From: Gonapodya sp. JEL0774
Lineage: Eukaryota; Monoblepharomycota; Monoblepharidomycetes; Monoblepharidales; Gonapodyaceae
Direction: 5' to 3'
Assembly (NCBI GenBank): GCA_027604505.1
Contig: JADIIX010000061.1
Location: 63,382 to 127,381 of the forward strand
DNA length: 64,000 bases
The position numbers and the translations under genes were made by a program. Position 1 is the first letter of the stretch; each line of letters begins with the position of its first letter. Of this stretch, positions 48,150 through 60,200 are shown piece after piece. The notes beneath the pieces are model-generated. The model saw only the letters and a program-made list of their open reading frames with translations, ran no database searches and was not told the DNA's origin.

Positions 48150-50639
48150 TTACAACTTCACCTCTGTTTGTGTAGGTGGGAGTCTTCGAGGCACTCCCCC
48201 AACCCGACAATAACACGAAACCACCACCTTCACATCAGACTCCTGCCGCACTTCGGTCAGCCGTTGTCTCACGTAATCCAGCTCTATCTTCAGCGCTGGA
48301 AGTTCACTTGATCCCTCGACCAGTCTCCCGGTGCTCTCTATCAACTCGATCCGAAAAGCAAGGCATTCTTCAAGTCCAGTCAAGGACCAGATATTTCCAG
48401 GGTTTTTCGTCCATAGCATGTCTTCCCGGTATACAACCTCGGCTCTACGGATGTTGTCAACTCCACCTTGGTCCAGAAGCTGTTACGTTGGGTATGGAAC
48501 GGGATTATTCTCCATTCATGCCCGCGGCACACAACATGGTCACTCACAAGGGCTCCCAACGCATGTCGAGGTGGCTGCATCCATCCCCACGGTTCGTCGT
48601 AGTTCAAATTATCTGAAAGTCAGAGCCAAAAAACACCATAAATGCGAGGCAGACTGCTGTGACCTCTATGCACCCACCATTTAGTACTATGGCTTCTTCC
48701 AACAACTTGAAGCTTCTCTGCACATCCCCGCGCCTGTACTCGATTTCCCCCTCCAAGATTTTCCCTCCCACGGCCATGATATCCCTCACCGTGTTTGTGT
48801 GCCTCGTCCGCGTTATGGGAATCTTCTCCCACGCGTCCTTGTATAATTGAAGCTCCACGAGGGCTTCCTCCACGTCCCCCAAAACTGCCAGCGCGACGCC
48901 GCGTGCATAATGGTGAGTGCATATTGAGCCAATGTACAACAGTGGGTCTGAGGGGTCGGTAGGAGGCGCAGGGTGCGCGAGAATCTCCTGCCACTTCCCA
49001 AACCTCACCAACACGTGCAGCGGCATGCCAAGAAACGATTCTATGAAGTCGGGGTATTTATGTAGCATCGTCTCTGGTATCCTGCCGCACATTTCCACCG
49101 CCGCGTCCATTGCGATTTTGAAGTTGCCGGACATCATGGCGGAGTATATGGCAAAGTGGTAGTCATGGGCACGATACAGAATGTAAAATCCCTTTGGTGA
49201 GCCTTCGTACTTCTCCCACCATTTCCCGGACTCGATGGCGTCCAAATTGGCGCGAGTGGAAAGTCCGTACCGAGCGGTCTGCACATCGATATGAGACGGC
49301 ATGTGGAGTAAGTGGCCACAATCTGGGGCGATGTAGCGGAGAACGTCCGCGACAGGCAGGCAGGTTTCGGGGTGGGAAGACATTTCGTAAACGTGTACGG
49401 TAAAGTGGACCAAGCCGATGTGGTGTGGAGAGAGCGTGAGTGAAGAGGAAAGTACGGAGAGGAGGAGGGGGGTGTCAGGTTCCATTTGGTCGTTGTTCTG
49501 GGGAGTGAACATGGGATGGTCAGACCAGAGTATCCGCAATAGGAAGTTCAGATAATCTACTGACGGGCCACTTTTTCCACAAAGACCATGGTCTCAGCTG
49601 CATGATGGCTTCAGCGTACAGAGCACCGGCCTCGACGTCCACGTTTCCCCATTCCGCATACACGGACTCCATGGCTTCTTTATACTGCATGTCCAGCACT
49701 TTCTTACCCTCCTCCGTCGATCTAGTGGCGGGTGGGCCATTGGAACGGGGGAGACTGAAGTGGCGAACATACATCGCCTCCGCAACGCCCAACTCAAACT
49801 TGGCCAGAGAAAGAAGGGTTGGGTGTGGTGAGGAAGCGGGGAGCGGTAGGAATGAGTGGTGCTGTTCAGTGGCAGGCTCAGACAGGCGAGCGAGGTTGCT
49901 TTTGGCGAGGCGTAGTGCGGTCTCGGATCCTTGGCGCCCGGCGGCGAGCTCGTCGCGTGACATGTCGTACTTGTTCTATAGCGCGCCGGTGGAACGGGGC
50001 AGGTTTCAAAGAACTGAAGAGAAAGAAATCTGCGCGACACACTATGGAGGAGGCAGTTATGCTCACGTAGTTTGGGCTGGTGACCCAAGCAATTCCCCCT
50101 ACATAAATGAACCGCCCGCCGCGTGAGAACACGTCCACGGAAAGCGATTTGATCGCTAATTATTTTCTCTACTCACACCATCCCATTGCGAACTCGGGGT
50201 CCGCTTTCACGGACTTTTCGAAACAACTTGACATTAAAACAAAATCAGGTAAGACCAGAGGGGCACCCAAAACAAATAAGAGCAAAGACATGCAAACTGA
50301 GCCATCACGCACGCTCGTGCTTCGTCGTGGTTGAAGCCATAGGACTGCCGCGAGATAGAAATCAAGTTAATCACGTAATCAGCTCCACCTGCACCAGGTG
50401 ACCAAGTCCCAAGTGGCACTAACCCAAGCAACACCCCTATCAAACCATTTTTTTGCATCCGGAGATGTTGTCAGAGCATGTCGGGTGTAGGTTCCAAGTC
50501 TCGTGAATGGATATCCGTCGGAGGCATATGCCGGCGGTGCAATCGGTGGGACCACGGGGGCTGGATATGGATTTGTGTAGGGACGACTCGATTGAAACTG
50601 CGAAGAATCCGCCCGCGGGCAGCACTCGTTTGACATCAT
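48150..50639 (-). CDS. TPR-repeat protein with conserved His motif
   Basis: Multi-exon gene of a TPR-like family found in bacteria and some eukaryotes; its biochemical role is not established. Start at the ATG at 50639. Early exons give DAKKWFDRGVAW, SYGFNHDEARACFEKSVKAD and FAMGWGIAWVTSPNYNKYDM, the family's N-terminal TPR. The centre has LTLSPHHIGLVHFTVHVYE, then VADVLRYIAPDCGHLLHMPS followed by HID; these clustered His residues are the family hallmark. Later repeats include HHYARGVALAVLGDVEEALV and YRRGDVQRSFKLLEEAIVLN. The end has NLNYDEPWGWMQPPRHALGA and EVVYREDM before a final TPR. All introns examined use GT-AG and keep the frame. No signal peptide was seen. The His cluster could bind metal, which is only a guess. 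Confidence 0.85.
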
Positions 50640-51171
50640 CGTCGAAGTATTTCAGTGGCGGAAGTGACGTTTATCCCGCCCCGCACACAGGAAGTATAAT
50701 GCAAGTCTCTTTCCACGACCACGCTTCTGTAGATACAAATGAGCAAAAATACATTTTACTCTACTTAACCGTTGAATGTCTTGAACTTTCGCCCTTCCTC
50801 TTGGTCGTGGTTGGTGGTGTTCGGTAAGTTGGACACACTCACCGGCAGAACACACAAGCCGGATGGTCCACCCCCAATATTATTATGCTTCCTCTTTCAA
50901 CCAGAGACATGCTCCAAGACTGCGAAAGACTGCGAAAGCACCGAACAAAGTACCATCAATAGTCAAGCTCAGCTCTGCGAATTACTGTGATTCGTTCATG
51001 GTCTCCGGCAGAAGTTAGTTTGAGCCGGACTTGATGACGGTGGAATCAATTTGCTCCGAAACGGACAAGGGAAGTTCGCGACGCAATCACAGGTTGGTAT
51101 AATAAAAGAACTCCGAAATTTGACGAGTTGCATTCATCGTCTGCTGTTAACCTCAATCCATATCTAAAACA
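50640..51171. promoter_or_regulatory. divergent intergenic/promoter region
   Basis: About 530 bp between the start codons of the TPR gene (-) and the carotenoid oxygenase gene (+). No supported exon. Should contain both promoters; no light-responsive element was identified. Confidence 0.45.
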
Positions 51172-53273
51172 ATGTCCGACCGACTCGTTCCTTTCGCGAA
51201 AGCTCTCACCACACAACCTGCTATTCACATTCCAACGAAGCTCGATATCAGGGGAACTCTTCCTAGCTGGCTCTCTGGCGTTTTGTATCGACAGGGACCT
51301 GGAAAATATGACGTTGAGCTGTCGGATGGTGAGCACAATCATCATTTCCCCGCCGAACACCTTCAATCTCACACACTCGAACCGGAAAGCCGCTAAAAAG
51401 TCCAACTCGCAAACTCACTACAACGTCCAGCATTGGTTCGACGGCCTTTCGATGGTCCACCGATTTGAGATTGCTGGCGGTACTGTGTTGTATCGAAGCC
51501 GGGGTGAGTATCTCTCAATTATTGGGAAGAAAAAGTCCATTGCATGTTGTTCTCTGTAGATTAATGATCATGATCATTCCAGTCTGTGCTAGTGGATACG
51601 AGGGTCATATCAAAGCAACGGGAACCCCGGGAATTACGTTTGGTGGACGAGGTAATTAATCAGCAAAAGATTGGCAGTTCCACGAACATCCGAGTTCCCA
51701 GTGCGACAATTGACAATTTGCGTTTTATGATTCTTTCAGATCCAACGTCGACCTTTGGTCGAGTCTCCAAAGTGTTCCGCACAATCGTGTCTGCTCCCGG
51801 AGAGGGTAACGCTGGCGTTACCATCGCACCAGACTGGCCACTTCCACCCAGTCTCGCATCCACTGTTGATTTCAAATCCAGTGATCAAATAAAAACTCTT
51901 GTGGGCAAGACCGACGCCAACTTTCTGATGAGCCTTGATCCCAAGACTCTGGAAGAGAAGGGAGGATTCTCTTATACCAGTTATGATTCAAGACTGAAAG
52001 GTCCTTTGGCACCGGCACATACTCAGTGAGTTCCCACGCGTGCAGAGTGGGAATCATTACTGTCTTTCCTTTTTTTCTGACACGAATGCCCCCGACAAGT
52101 CGCGATACGAAAACCGGAGTGACATATTCTTTTGTTATGGATTTCGGTCGTCAGGTCACGTGCAAGGTCTTCGCACTTGTGCCGAGCGACGCTGGCACGA
52201 AAACGGAGATACTGTGAGTTGCTGAACGAGCTGAACTCGGTGGTCACTCTTCTGAATTCTTTCGTGCAATGTCTGTAGTGCAGATTTTGTACCGCCTTAC
52301 GCCTCTTACATCCACTCCTTCTGGCAAACTGAATCCTACCTTGTGCTCCCATTCGCGCCGTACTGGGCCCGCTCCAACGGTCTCTCCATCGTTTGGAACC
52401 AGAATCTTACTGATGCTCTTGAGTGGGATCCTACGAAACCCGTGGTGTTTGTGGTGATCAGCAAGAAGGAGAAGAAATTGGTCGGAAAGTTTCAAAGTGA
52501 ACAGGCGTTTTGGGGATTCCATACCGTGAATGGATTCGAAGTCAAGGGGAACAAGGGCACCGATCTGGCTCTTGATATTGTTGCGGTACGTGTGCACGTT
52601 GTTGGGTGAAACCACGGCCCAGTCGATTCAGGCCTTTGATTTCGCATTTTAGGCACCAAACACCAATATCGTCGAGAATTTGTACCTGGCGAAGATGCGT
52701 TTCGAATCGAAAGAACCGTATCTTTCTCCCACGATCTATCGAGTAGTCCTCAAAAACGTCGAATCGGCGGCGAAGCTTTCCTCACCCTCAGCACCACTGA
52801 GTGTCGTGACCGAGTTCGCCACTTCCGAGGGTGGTGACCTTCCGCGGATCAACCCTCGCTTTTCTTGCAAACCAGAGTACCGTTACGCGTATCTCCTTGG
52901 GAGCGACACGAACCCCGACGGCACCAAAAACTTGTTCGCCACTGTCCGCAAAGTGACGCTCCCAGGGTACAAGGCTGAAGGACCCAACACCTCCACCAAA
53001 TTACATTCTTTGACGTGGAACGTGCCAGGTGTTCACCCTTCGGAGCCAGTCTTCGTGCCAACACCTGGTGGTACCGACGAGGATGACGGCATCCTTCTGG
53101 TGGTATGCTTCAATGCCAACGACCAGAGCAGCTTCCTCGCGGTGTTGGATGCCAAAACAATGACCGAGATTGCGCGAGCTGGTTGGTTTGGCACGGCGGT
53201 TGGTGACGGAGAGAAAGTTGGTACACATGTCGTGCCGGTTGGATTTCACGGAAGTTTTGTTGAGAAGCTGTAG
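51172..53273 (+). CDS. carotenoid oxygenase (RPE65/CCD family)
   Basis: Non-haem Fe(II) dioxygenase that cleaves carotenoids or related polyenes. Seven exons (51172-51328, 51390-51503, 51583-51651, 51740-52025, 52100-52213, 52279-52585, 52653-53273) join in frame to 555 residues, normal for the family. The start DIRGTLPSWLSGVLYRQGPG is the family's N-terminal signature. HWFDGLSMVHRFEI follows it. The four iron-ligand His are visible: in APAHTHRDTKTG, in ASYIHSFWQTESYLV, in FWGFHTVNGFE and in VPVGFHGSF at the C-terminus. The second-shell Glu in the third block is also present. The enzyme is therefore probably active. Whether it cuts beta-carotene centrally to give retinal, or another substrate, is not decidable here. 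A rhodopsin gene in the same window makes retinal production an attractive reading. Confidence 0.93.
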
Positions 53274-53468
53274 AGTCGACATGACATGATTGGTCTATCA
53301 TTTGTATCCAGAGATTAGCATTTACACTGCATATGTATAAACACGAGAGGTTTGAAATGAAAGGAAATAAGTTTCTTGCAAGGCTTTCCTTGGAGAGGAT
53401 AAGATTTCCTTGTGGTTGTAGGGTGTCGTCTCGCGACATCGAACTATCTTGCAAATTTCGCAAATTTC

Positions 53469-56400
53469 ATGGCATTCCTCTGGAATTTTATTCCTGCTCC
53501 TCTGGCGAACGCACTATTCCAAACTCCACCTCCTCTTCCGGATGTAGTGCCAGACGAATGCGCGACTTCTCCGGATCCAGAGCCAATCTCTGTTGTTGCC
53601 GACCGAATGGGACCAACCGTTGAAGATTCCACGGGGGACAAGGCGAAAACGAAACGGCGACTTCGGAGACGAAAACGTGAGACTGAAAACGGAGAGCCAC
53701 TCGCAGAGGAGAATGCTGGTCGGAGTGGACACAGGAGGAAGCACCGAAGCCGGCGGCAGATCCACACAGAGACCATTGGTGAAGGTACGGGCGGCATTGG
53801 GAGCGCAAACGGGATTACAAACAACAACAATGAAGACGCTGCCGATTCTCCGCAGCCGGAGAACCAGGTGAATGGTGGCCAGACTCCCCGGCGGCGCGAG
53901 AAGCTTCGCCAGAACCACCAGAGAAGAATAGCCCAGCCAGAGGTTACGCCGACAGAACAAATAGACAATCCTGATGTGGATCGATCCAACTCGGTACCAC
54001 CCCCTCTCGCCGTGCCGCGTGCACCTCCACCATCGGCGGCGACTTCTGCTGCCGTGTCCGTAGCGACTTCTCCCGCAGAGCGCCGCCCAGAATGCGGGCT
54101 GCCGCCTTTGCTTCCACCATCCCCAACACATGCGAGACCCCCGCTCCCTCTCTTCATATCTGTTCCACCAGATTCATCTGATCCCACCACTTCGTCCTCG
54201 TCCCCAACATCCTGGTTTCCGCCCCCTTCGCCAGCTATCCCAGTGCCACCACCCCCCCACCCGACTCCGGTTGGAAGTCCCATGACATTATATCCTGTTG
54301 AGCAGAGGCTGGCGGTTGCTGCCAGGAGAGTTGTTGGCGAACGTGCTTCTCTAACGATAAATGCGGGACCGGCGGACAGCCCAAGAGGAAGATATCGGGA
54401 GGAGGAGGAGGACGGCGTGGATCTCTTTCAGACGAGCTCCAGTCGATCCCACCCCCACCAAGATCACGACCAAAGTCCCGTACGGGACAACGAGGTAGAA
54501 TCCCTCTTCAATTCGGATGCAGCGACACCAACAGGTGCTCGCGATCAGAGAGAGAGCGACGAAGAAAGCTCACATGATTTATTGGAGGCTGAAGATGAGT
54601 TAGTGAAGGAGGCGCCCACGCAAGGTCAGCCGAAAAGCAATGAATCTGCCGACGAGGCAGCTGTCGATACGTCCAATGTCGAAGAATCTGAGGTGCGTCA
54701 TTCATCATTTGATCTGGGTCTCTTTGTCGTTCCTACAACTTTGGCCCCGCTCGGGTTTCAAGTCCTCGCCTTCTTCAAACCCTCCACTCCCTCGACCGTC
54801 CCCTGCAACTCTGAACCTCCTCTCCATCCTCCATCGCTCCACCCGACACCAATCCCTCCTTTCTGCTCGCGTTCATCGTAACATCACTTGTGACGGATGC
54901 CACATGTCCCCAATCCGAGGGATCCGCTACATGTGTGGGGTATGCCCCAGCTATGATCTTTGCGGGATGTGCGAGGCACGTCTTGATCAGGGTGAGGGGG
55001 AACCACCGCAGGGTGACGCGGGAGGGCACACGAGGCTTCACCCAATGATCAAGCTGCGGATACCGGTACCCCCACTTGCTAATCCCAGGTTTTCGGGTCC
55101 AGGAGCCGTCGTTGTGGGCCGAGGACTCGGTTCGTCTGTGGCGGCGTCGCCCGGCGGGGGTACCGGTAGTGCAGCATCTTCTTTTGCTGGTGCAGTTGAA
55201 GGCAGTGGTTCACACCACCAACCGACCTTCCCACAGGACTATGGGGAGGGGTGCGCGGGGCTGTATCTGCAAAGAGACTTTGCACCGGGCAGCTCTAAAC
55301 TTGCATGGGACGCCCTTGGAGAAATTGGCGGCAAAGCCTGGTGCCATTGTAGGTTCAATGAAGAATGGGCTTTGCTGGTGTTTTATCATGATAAGCCCAA
55401 TTTTCTGTTTGGGATGCTCAACTTCCAGTATCAGCCCCTGAGCTGGAACACGCCTACGATACATTCCGCTCAGTCGCGACTTCCAACAGCTCACCCCCAC
55501 TGCCCACACCACCACTTTCACCTTGCCTACCTCGGGCAACCCATACCGATCTCCCATCGTCTCCAGCCTTCTCCATCCCGCGGCAGATGTTCTATGCATG
55601 CCTCGGCCAGCTCGGTGAGAACCGCAACGTGATTGCCGAGGCTTGCTGGTCGTGGTGGGACGCTGACGGTGACGGAAGGATCTCATGGGGCGAATGGATA
55701 AGGGGTGTTTGCGGATGGTGGCAGGCGGGTCAAGCGGGACAGGAATGGAAATTGGAGTGTAAGCCTCATTGATAATCGGCGATAATCAAGTGTTTTCTAA
55801 CAACAATTCAACGTGCTCTGATTGATCTGTACCAGTCGCTTTCCATATTTACTCTCTGTCGCAACCCTACGTTACCCGCACATCCCTCACTGCAGTGCTT
55901 CGCGCACATTTTTCCCTGTCGTCAAAGCTCGTCTCCGACCTGGTCCGCGAGACCGAGCTCTCGGGACCATGGAACAGAGAATTGTCTTCGCCGGATCCTC
56001 CACCACCGACTGCACCACCACCACCACCCAGACCGAGCACGACGCCACTCCCACCACAATCACCTCCTCCTCCGCCTCCACCATTGAACACCGCATTAGC
56101 TTCGTCATCGTCCCCTTCCCGCCGCCGTTCGTCCGCACGACTACCACCTCCGCTCACCATGCCCAGTCTTCCGGCCCTCTCGACCGCACCAGACGCTGTT
56201 CAGCGATCCCTTTTGCTTGCTGCTGCCGGTGACTTTTTGACCACGCCAGCTACTGCGCACCCTCCATCGTCCCCGTCATCACGGATAGCCGAGTCCCCGA
56301 GTAGCCATGCCGGCCTCGCAAGTCCTGGTGTTCTTGCACCCCTTATGGGACAATTATCTGGCGCCGCTATAGGAGCGGTGGTGGACGGGGTGTTTGGGGA

Positions 56401-56518
56401 GATGGCTGGGGGCGCGGAGGAAATCGGCAGGGAAGCGTGGGCAAGCACAGTAGAGAGTGCGAAGCTCAGGGGCTGGGATTTGGTAGGATGGGTGGAGAGC
56501 TTCGGTGGCGTATTCTAG
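53469..56518 (+). CDS. ZZ zinc-finger / EF-hand protein
   Basis: Four exons (53469-54692, 54763-55348, 55429-55758, 55836-56518) join in frame to 940 residues. The first 400 residues are low-complexity, with a basic RRLRRRKRE patch and Pro-rich stretches. A ZZ-type zinc finger follows: HRNITCDGCHMSPIRGIRYM, CGVC, SYDLCGMCEA and the His pair in GHTRLHPMI. Further on is DALGEIGGKAWCH, then a canonical EF-hand loop DADGDGRISWGEW inside a longer helical region (LGQLGENRNVIAEACWSWW). The tail has proline runs, then helix-like segments GAAIGAVVDGVFGEMAGG and GWDLVGWVESFGG. The layout suggests a Ca2+-responsive scaffold. The fusion resembles fungal EF-hand/ZZ proteins, but no specific orthologue was recognised. 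It follows the carotenoid oxygenase on the same strand at about 195 bp. Confidence 0.8.
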
Positions 56519-57260
56519 AAACAAGACACAGGGAAGGGACCAACGAAGTTACAGTAACCGAACATAATTTCCTTTGTCTCGGATCACCTGCAGTTTTGAA
56601 ACGTATCAATACCTGGCGCCTATACGGGTTCGCTCCGATTCGGAGAAATTTCTGGTTCACGTTGTAGTATGAGGGCTGTTGTCTTCATGTACACTGTTTT
56701 CAGTCCCTTAGAGTACAATGCGCACGCACTGGTCTACTATGTCGTTGAAAGCAGTTCAGCAGTAAAGTGTCTAAAAACGCCAATCGCCGGTAAAATAATT
56801 CCTATTGTGTGAGAGGTATATACTGCGCAATAAATACATGGCCTTTATGTTGTGCACCTTTGGTGGTCCCCGTCATTACACACGTGTGCGACCGCTGTCG
56901 GCAAAACACCGTTGATTTGAATGAAATTTCTGTCGCATATTTTTGGAAGTTTCACCTGGGAATCGTTCGTTTTCGCCATTAGGTCAAATACTCTCTTGTC
57001 CGGTGCTCATCTCCAGAGAAAATCGAGCGCTCTCATGGCAATTAATATTTGAAGCGTTGGTGTCTGTTCGATGCCTGGCATTGTTCATCGATTCTGTCAA
57101 ATACATAAATTCAGGGGAGGTGCCGAACGACCGGAGACCTTCCCCCACAAGCACGCCACCTTAAACTCTCAACCGTTCAGAACGGATCTTGGACGTCCGA
57201 AAGAGTCTCGAATCTCTTTACTCGCCACGGCCGAACTCGCTCTTGGAATCGGTCGTGAAA
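56519..57260. other. intergenic, nothing recognised
   Basis: About 740 bp of AT-rich sequence between two plus-strand genes. It holds the 3' flank of the ZZ/EF-hand gene and the promoter of the SH3 membrane protein gene. Open frames near 56940-57240 lack splice partners and motifs. Confidence 0.5.
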
Positions 57261-60200
57261 ATGTCCCCGTCAAGAGGGCGGACCCGTCCCAGTCCTGCTT
57301 TTCGGACTATGATATCTCGGCTTCAACCTCGACGTCGAGCGCTTGGAAATTTGTCGGCATGGACGGCATCTCGGACAAGACGATGGCCGGTGCTTACTTT
57401 ACTGGTCCTTCTCTCCATCCTCCTCTCTTCCCTCGCTTCCCAGACGCAAGCTCAGACACTCGGCGCACCCGCAGTGCCATTTGGTGCACGGACAGCAGTT
57501 ACCTTCAATCAAACGATGATTGCAGTCGGTCAGTTTTAGAGGAGTTTTCCCAGGGTTGAGGTTAAAAGGTCCCTTCGGGGCAAACTCTCTTTCGTTGGAC
57601 TGTCGGGTCATTTCTCAGACCCTGCTCCGGGACTGTCCAGTTTCTGAAAAGCTACGTCTTCGAGACAGAAGACTCGAAGCATTTTTCGTGGGACTGTCGC
57701 GGACACCAGATGCGATTGCTCTGTGATGCCGATTCTGGAATGTCAGGGGCAACCCCTTCAGTGAGAAATTGATCGGAACAGCCCGTCACGAGTTCTGGTT
57801 GACGGAGAGACGCGAACGCGCCAACATGAATGGAGGGGCCCACCTCGGAGACTTTCCTCTCGTTAAATTGTTGGGAAGCTCTGTTGTTGATACTTGGCAG
57901 AAAAGACACAGTCATGCTTGGGGACTATACCCTGGCTACCCCCCTCCTTTATAGTGCAACCACTTTGTGGTTGCACTACCGTGGTTGCACTACCTATGGA
58001 ATTAAAGACTGGCTTGGCCTTTTTGCTCACCGATGTCTCCCTTTGCTCCGTCATAGGCCAATACGGGAACTCCTTTAACTGCACTACACCCATAAAACTG
58101 ACCCCACAGCTCACTGTTCTCGCCAATTCCATGTCCACCTGGACGTGGATCGACAAAACCCCTCTGAACAACCCCATCTTCGCCTCCGACGTTGTCGCCG
58201 AGGTAGGCGGCGTCTCTTATGGTCCCCGGCGCTACACAGACCCAATCACTGGTGCCAACAGCACCAAATATTTCGCCTTCGTCGCATTTTCCTTGTTTTC
58301 TGTATCCCGTGGGGATCACTCGGGCACCCAAGTAGCGATTCTGGACATGCCTGTTGGCAGCGAAACAGATCCATGGACATGGCTGGGCTACATTGGACCC
58401 GGCATTCCCGCGCGCTTTCTGGCTTCACCTTCTTCCACCACAGAAGCCAGCTACCAGGGTGCAACCCCGAGCTGCTACAAAATGGGTCTCTCATTCGCAC
58501 CAACATATCCGTTAGAAACCGCGGCTCATCTCATCCTTGCGGGTGGATACAACTGCACGGGCCCTGGAAATGCACAAGGGAACTTCTCCAAGGAAGTATG
58601 GGTAGCCGATACAAGCGACTTTGCGGCGGGTACCAGAGCTGGTTGGAGAGTTTGGAACCCCAAGACAAACTTTCAGGTTACGGGCACTGGATTCACCCAC
58701 GTCGTGAGTTGGAACTGCTAGAATAGCCAGAATAATCGGGTCTTGTTCCAAAACCAGTGGTTTGACTCATGCACCCACGTTGGCGATAGGTTTCCGCCTC
58801 TAGTTCTCTCATTTTCCTCAACTTCGGGGACGCTTCCAGTAATGATCCTGTTCAGCAAAATGCGACGCGACTCTTCATGTCATACGACTATCTGACCAAC
58901 CAGGAGTATGATCTGACCAAATCAATTGGAATGCCCTGGCCGGAAGGAACATCGAGATTGGGTGTCGCTGTTGCAGCTGATGCGAGCAAGTTGTTTGCAT
59001 ATGTGAGCCGCTCCATTTCAAGGGCACATTTATAGTCGCACAGTCATGGCCTAATTCCTTTGGTTTAGGGCGGCTATGGCTATTATAAGTACTCGACGAC
59101 GAACTACGTTGTTTCAGACACATTGTACGTCATGGAAACTGCGTCACCAACACCTGCGACGATTACCACCTCGGCATCGGGTGGTGTTCGGTCTGTCCGG
59201 GTGGACGGAGGTTCCGCGGGTGTTGAAGCTCAAACCCAAACGTACCCTGTCTCTTCTACAGCGTACACATGGAGATGGGGTCAGCAAGCTGGTTACACAT
59301 TTGATGCCGACGGAGTTAGCAATTCGGGAGGTGGTCCAGGCGCAAACTGGAATGCGGACTTGTGCGTGGAGAAGAACCGCAGCGTTCTCATGATATGGGG
59401 CGGTGAGTTGCCATTGAATGGCGATCTGTCTAGTCGCGCCATTGACCGCATTCGCCACGTCAATCAAGGCGCCGGATTACCCCCAAACTATACTGTTCGG
59501 CAAAACGTACCCGAAGTTCTTTCTATCCCGACCCCCTGGCCATACAAGCAAGGGGTCATCGGTTCGACGTTCGCGTTCATTGACACCAAGTCGTGGGAGT
59601 GGGTCGCTGCGGGTCCGTACTACCTTGTTCCCGGTATTCAATTGTCACCTGGTGCGATTGCTGGTATCGCCGTTGGTTCTACCGTTGTTGCAGTCTTCAT
59701 TGTTGCCTTCGGTGTTTGGGCGGGTCGCAAAGCTGCTGAGGAAGAGCGGAACAAGCGGCGGAAGTACCGACGGTGGTGGGAAGACCCACGCGTGTGGGGT
59801 GATTCTGGGTACTATGGACCGGACGGCCCGGTGGAACGAGCTATGCGGGAATCAATGGGCGTGACGAACGTTTCATCTGTGGCGTCAGAGATTCCTTTGC
59901 TGGAGAAAGTTTCCACTGCGGCGAGGATGACGTCCGCGAGCACTATCATTCCGGGACTAACCGAAGTAGAACAGGAGAAGGGCAGAGTTGTTCAGCAGGA
60001 AGTAGCAAAGCAGGAGAAGGAGAAGGAAGCCGCAGAAAAGGGCGAAAAAAAGGGAATCTTCGGGGTGGTGTTCTCGTCGGTGAACGGCAACATAGCGAAT
60101 GCTCTTGCAGGTGTTGCCGCAACCAACGCACTCGGTAGTGCTCCCGCTTCATCGGTACCTACCACCTCTCAGTCAGATGCCCAAACGCTGCCTCCCAGGG

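Noticed and set aside
53444-54283. 279-codon Gly-rich minus-strand frame
   Set aside because: It is antisense to exon 1 of the ZZ/EF-hand gene, whose four exons close in frame; Gly runs mirror Pro codons.
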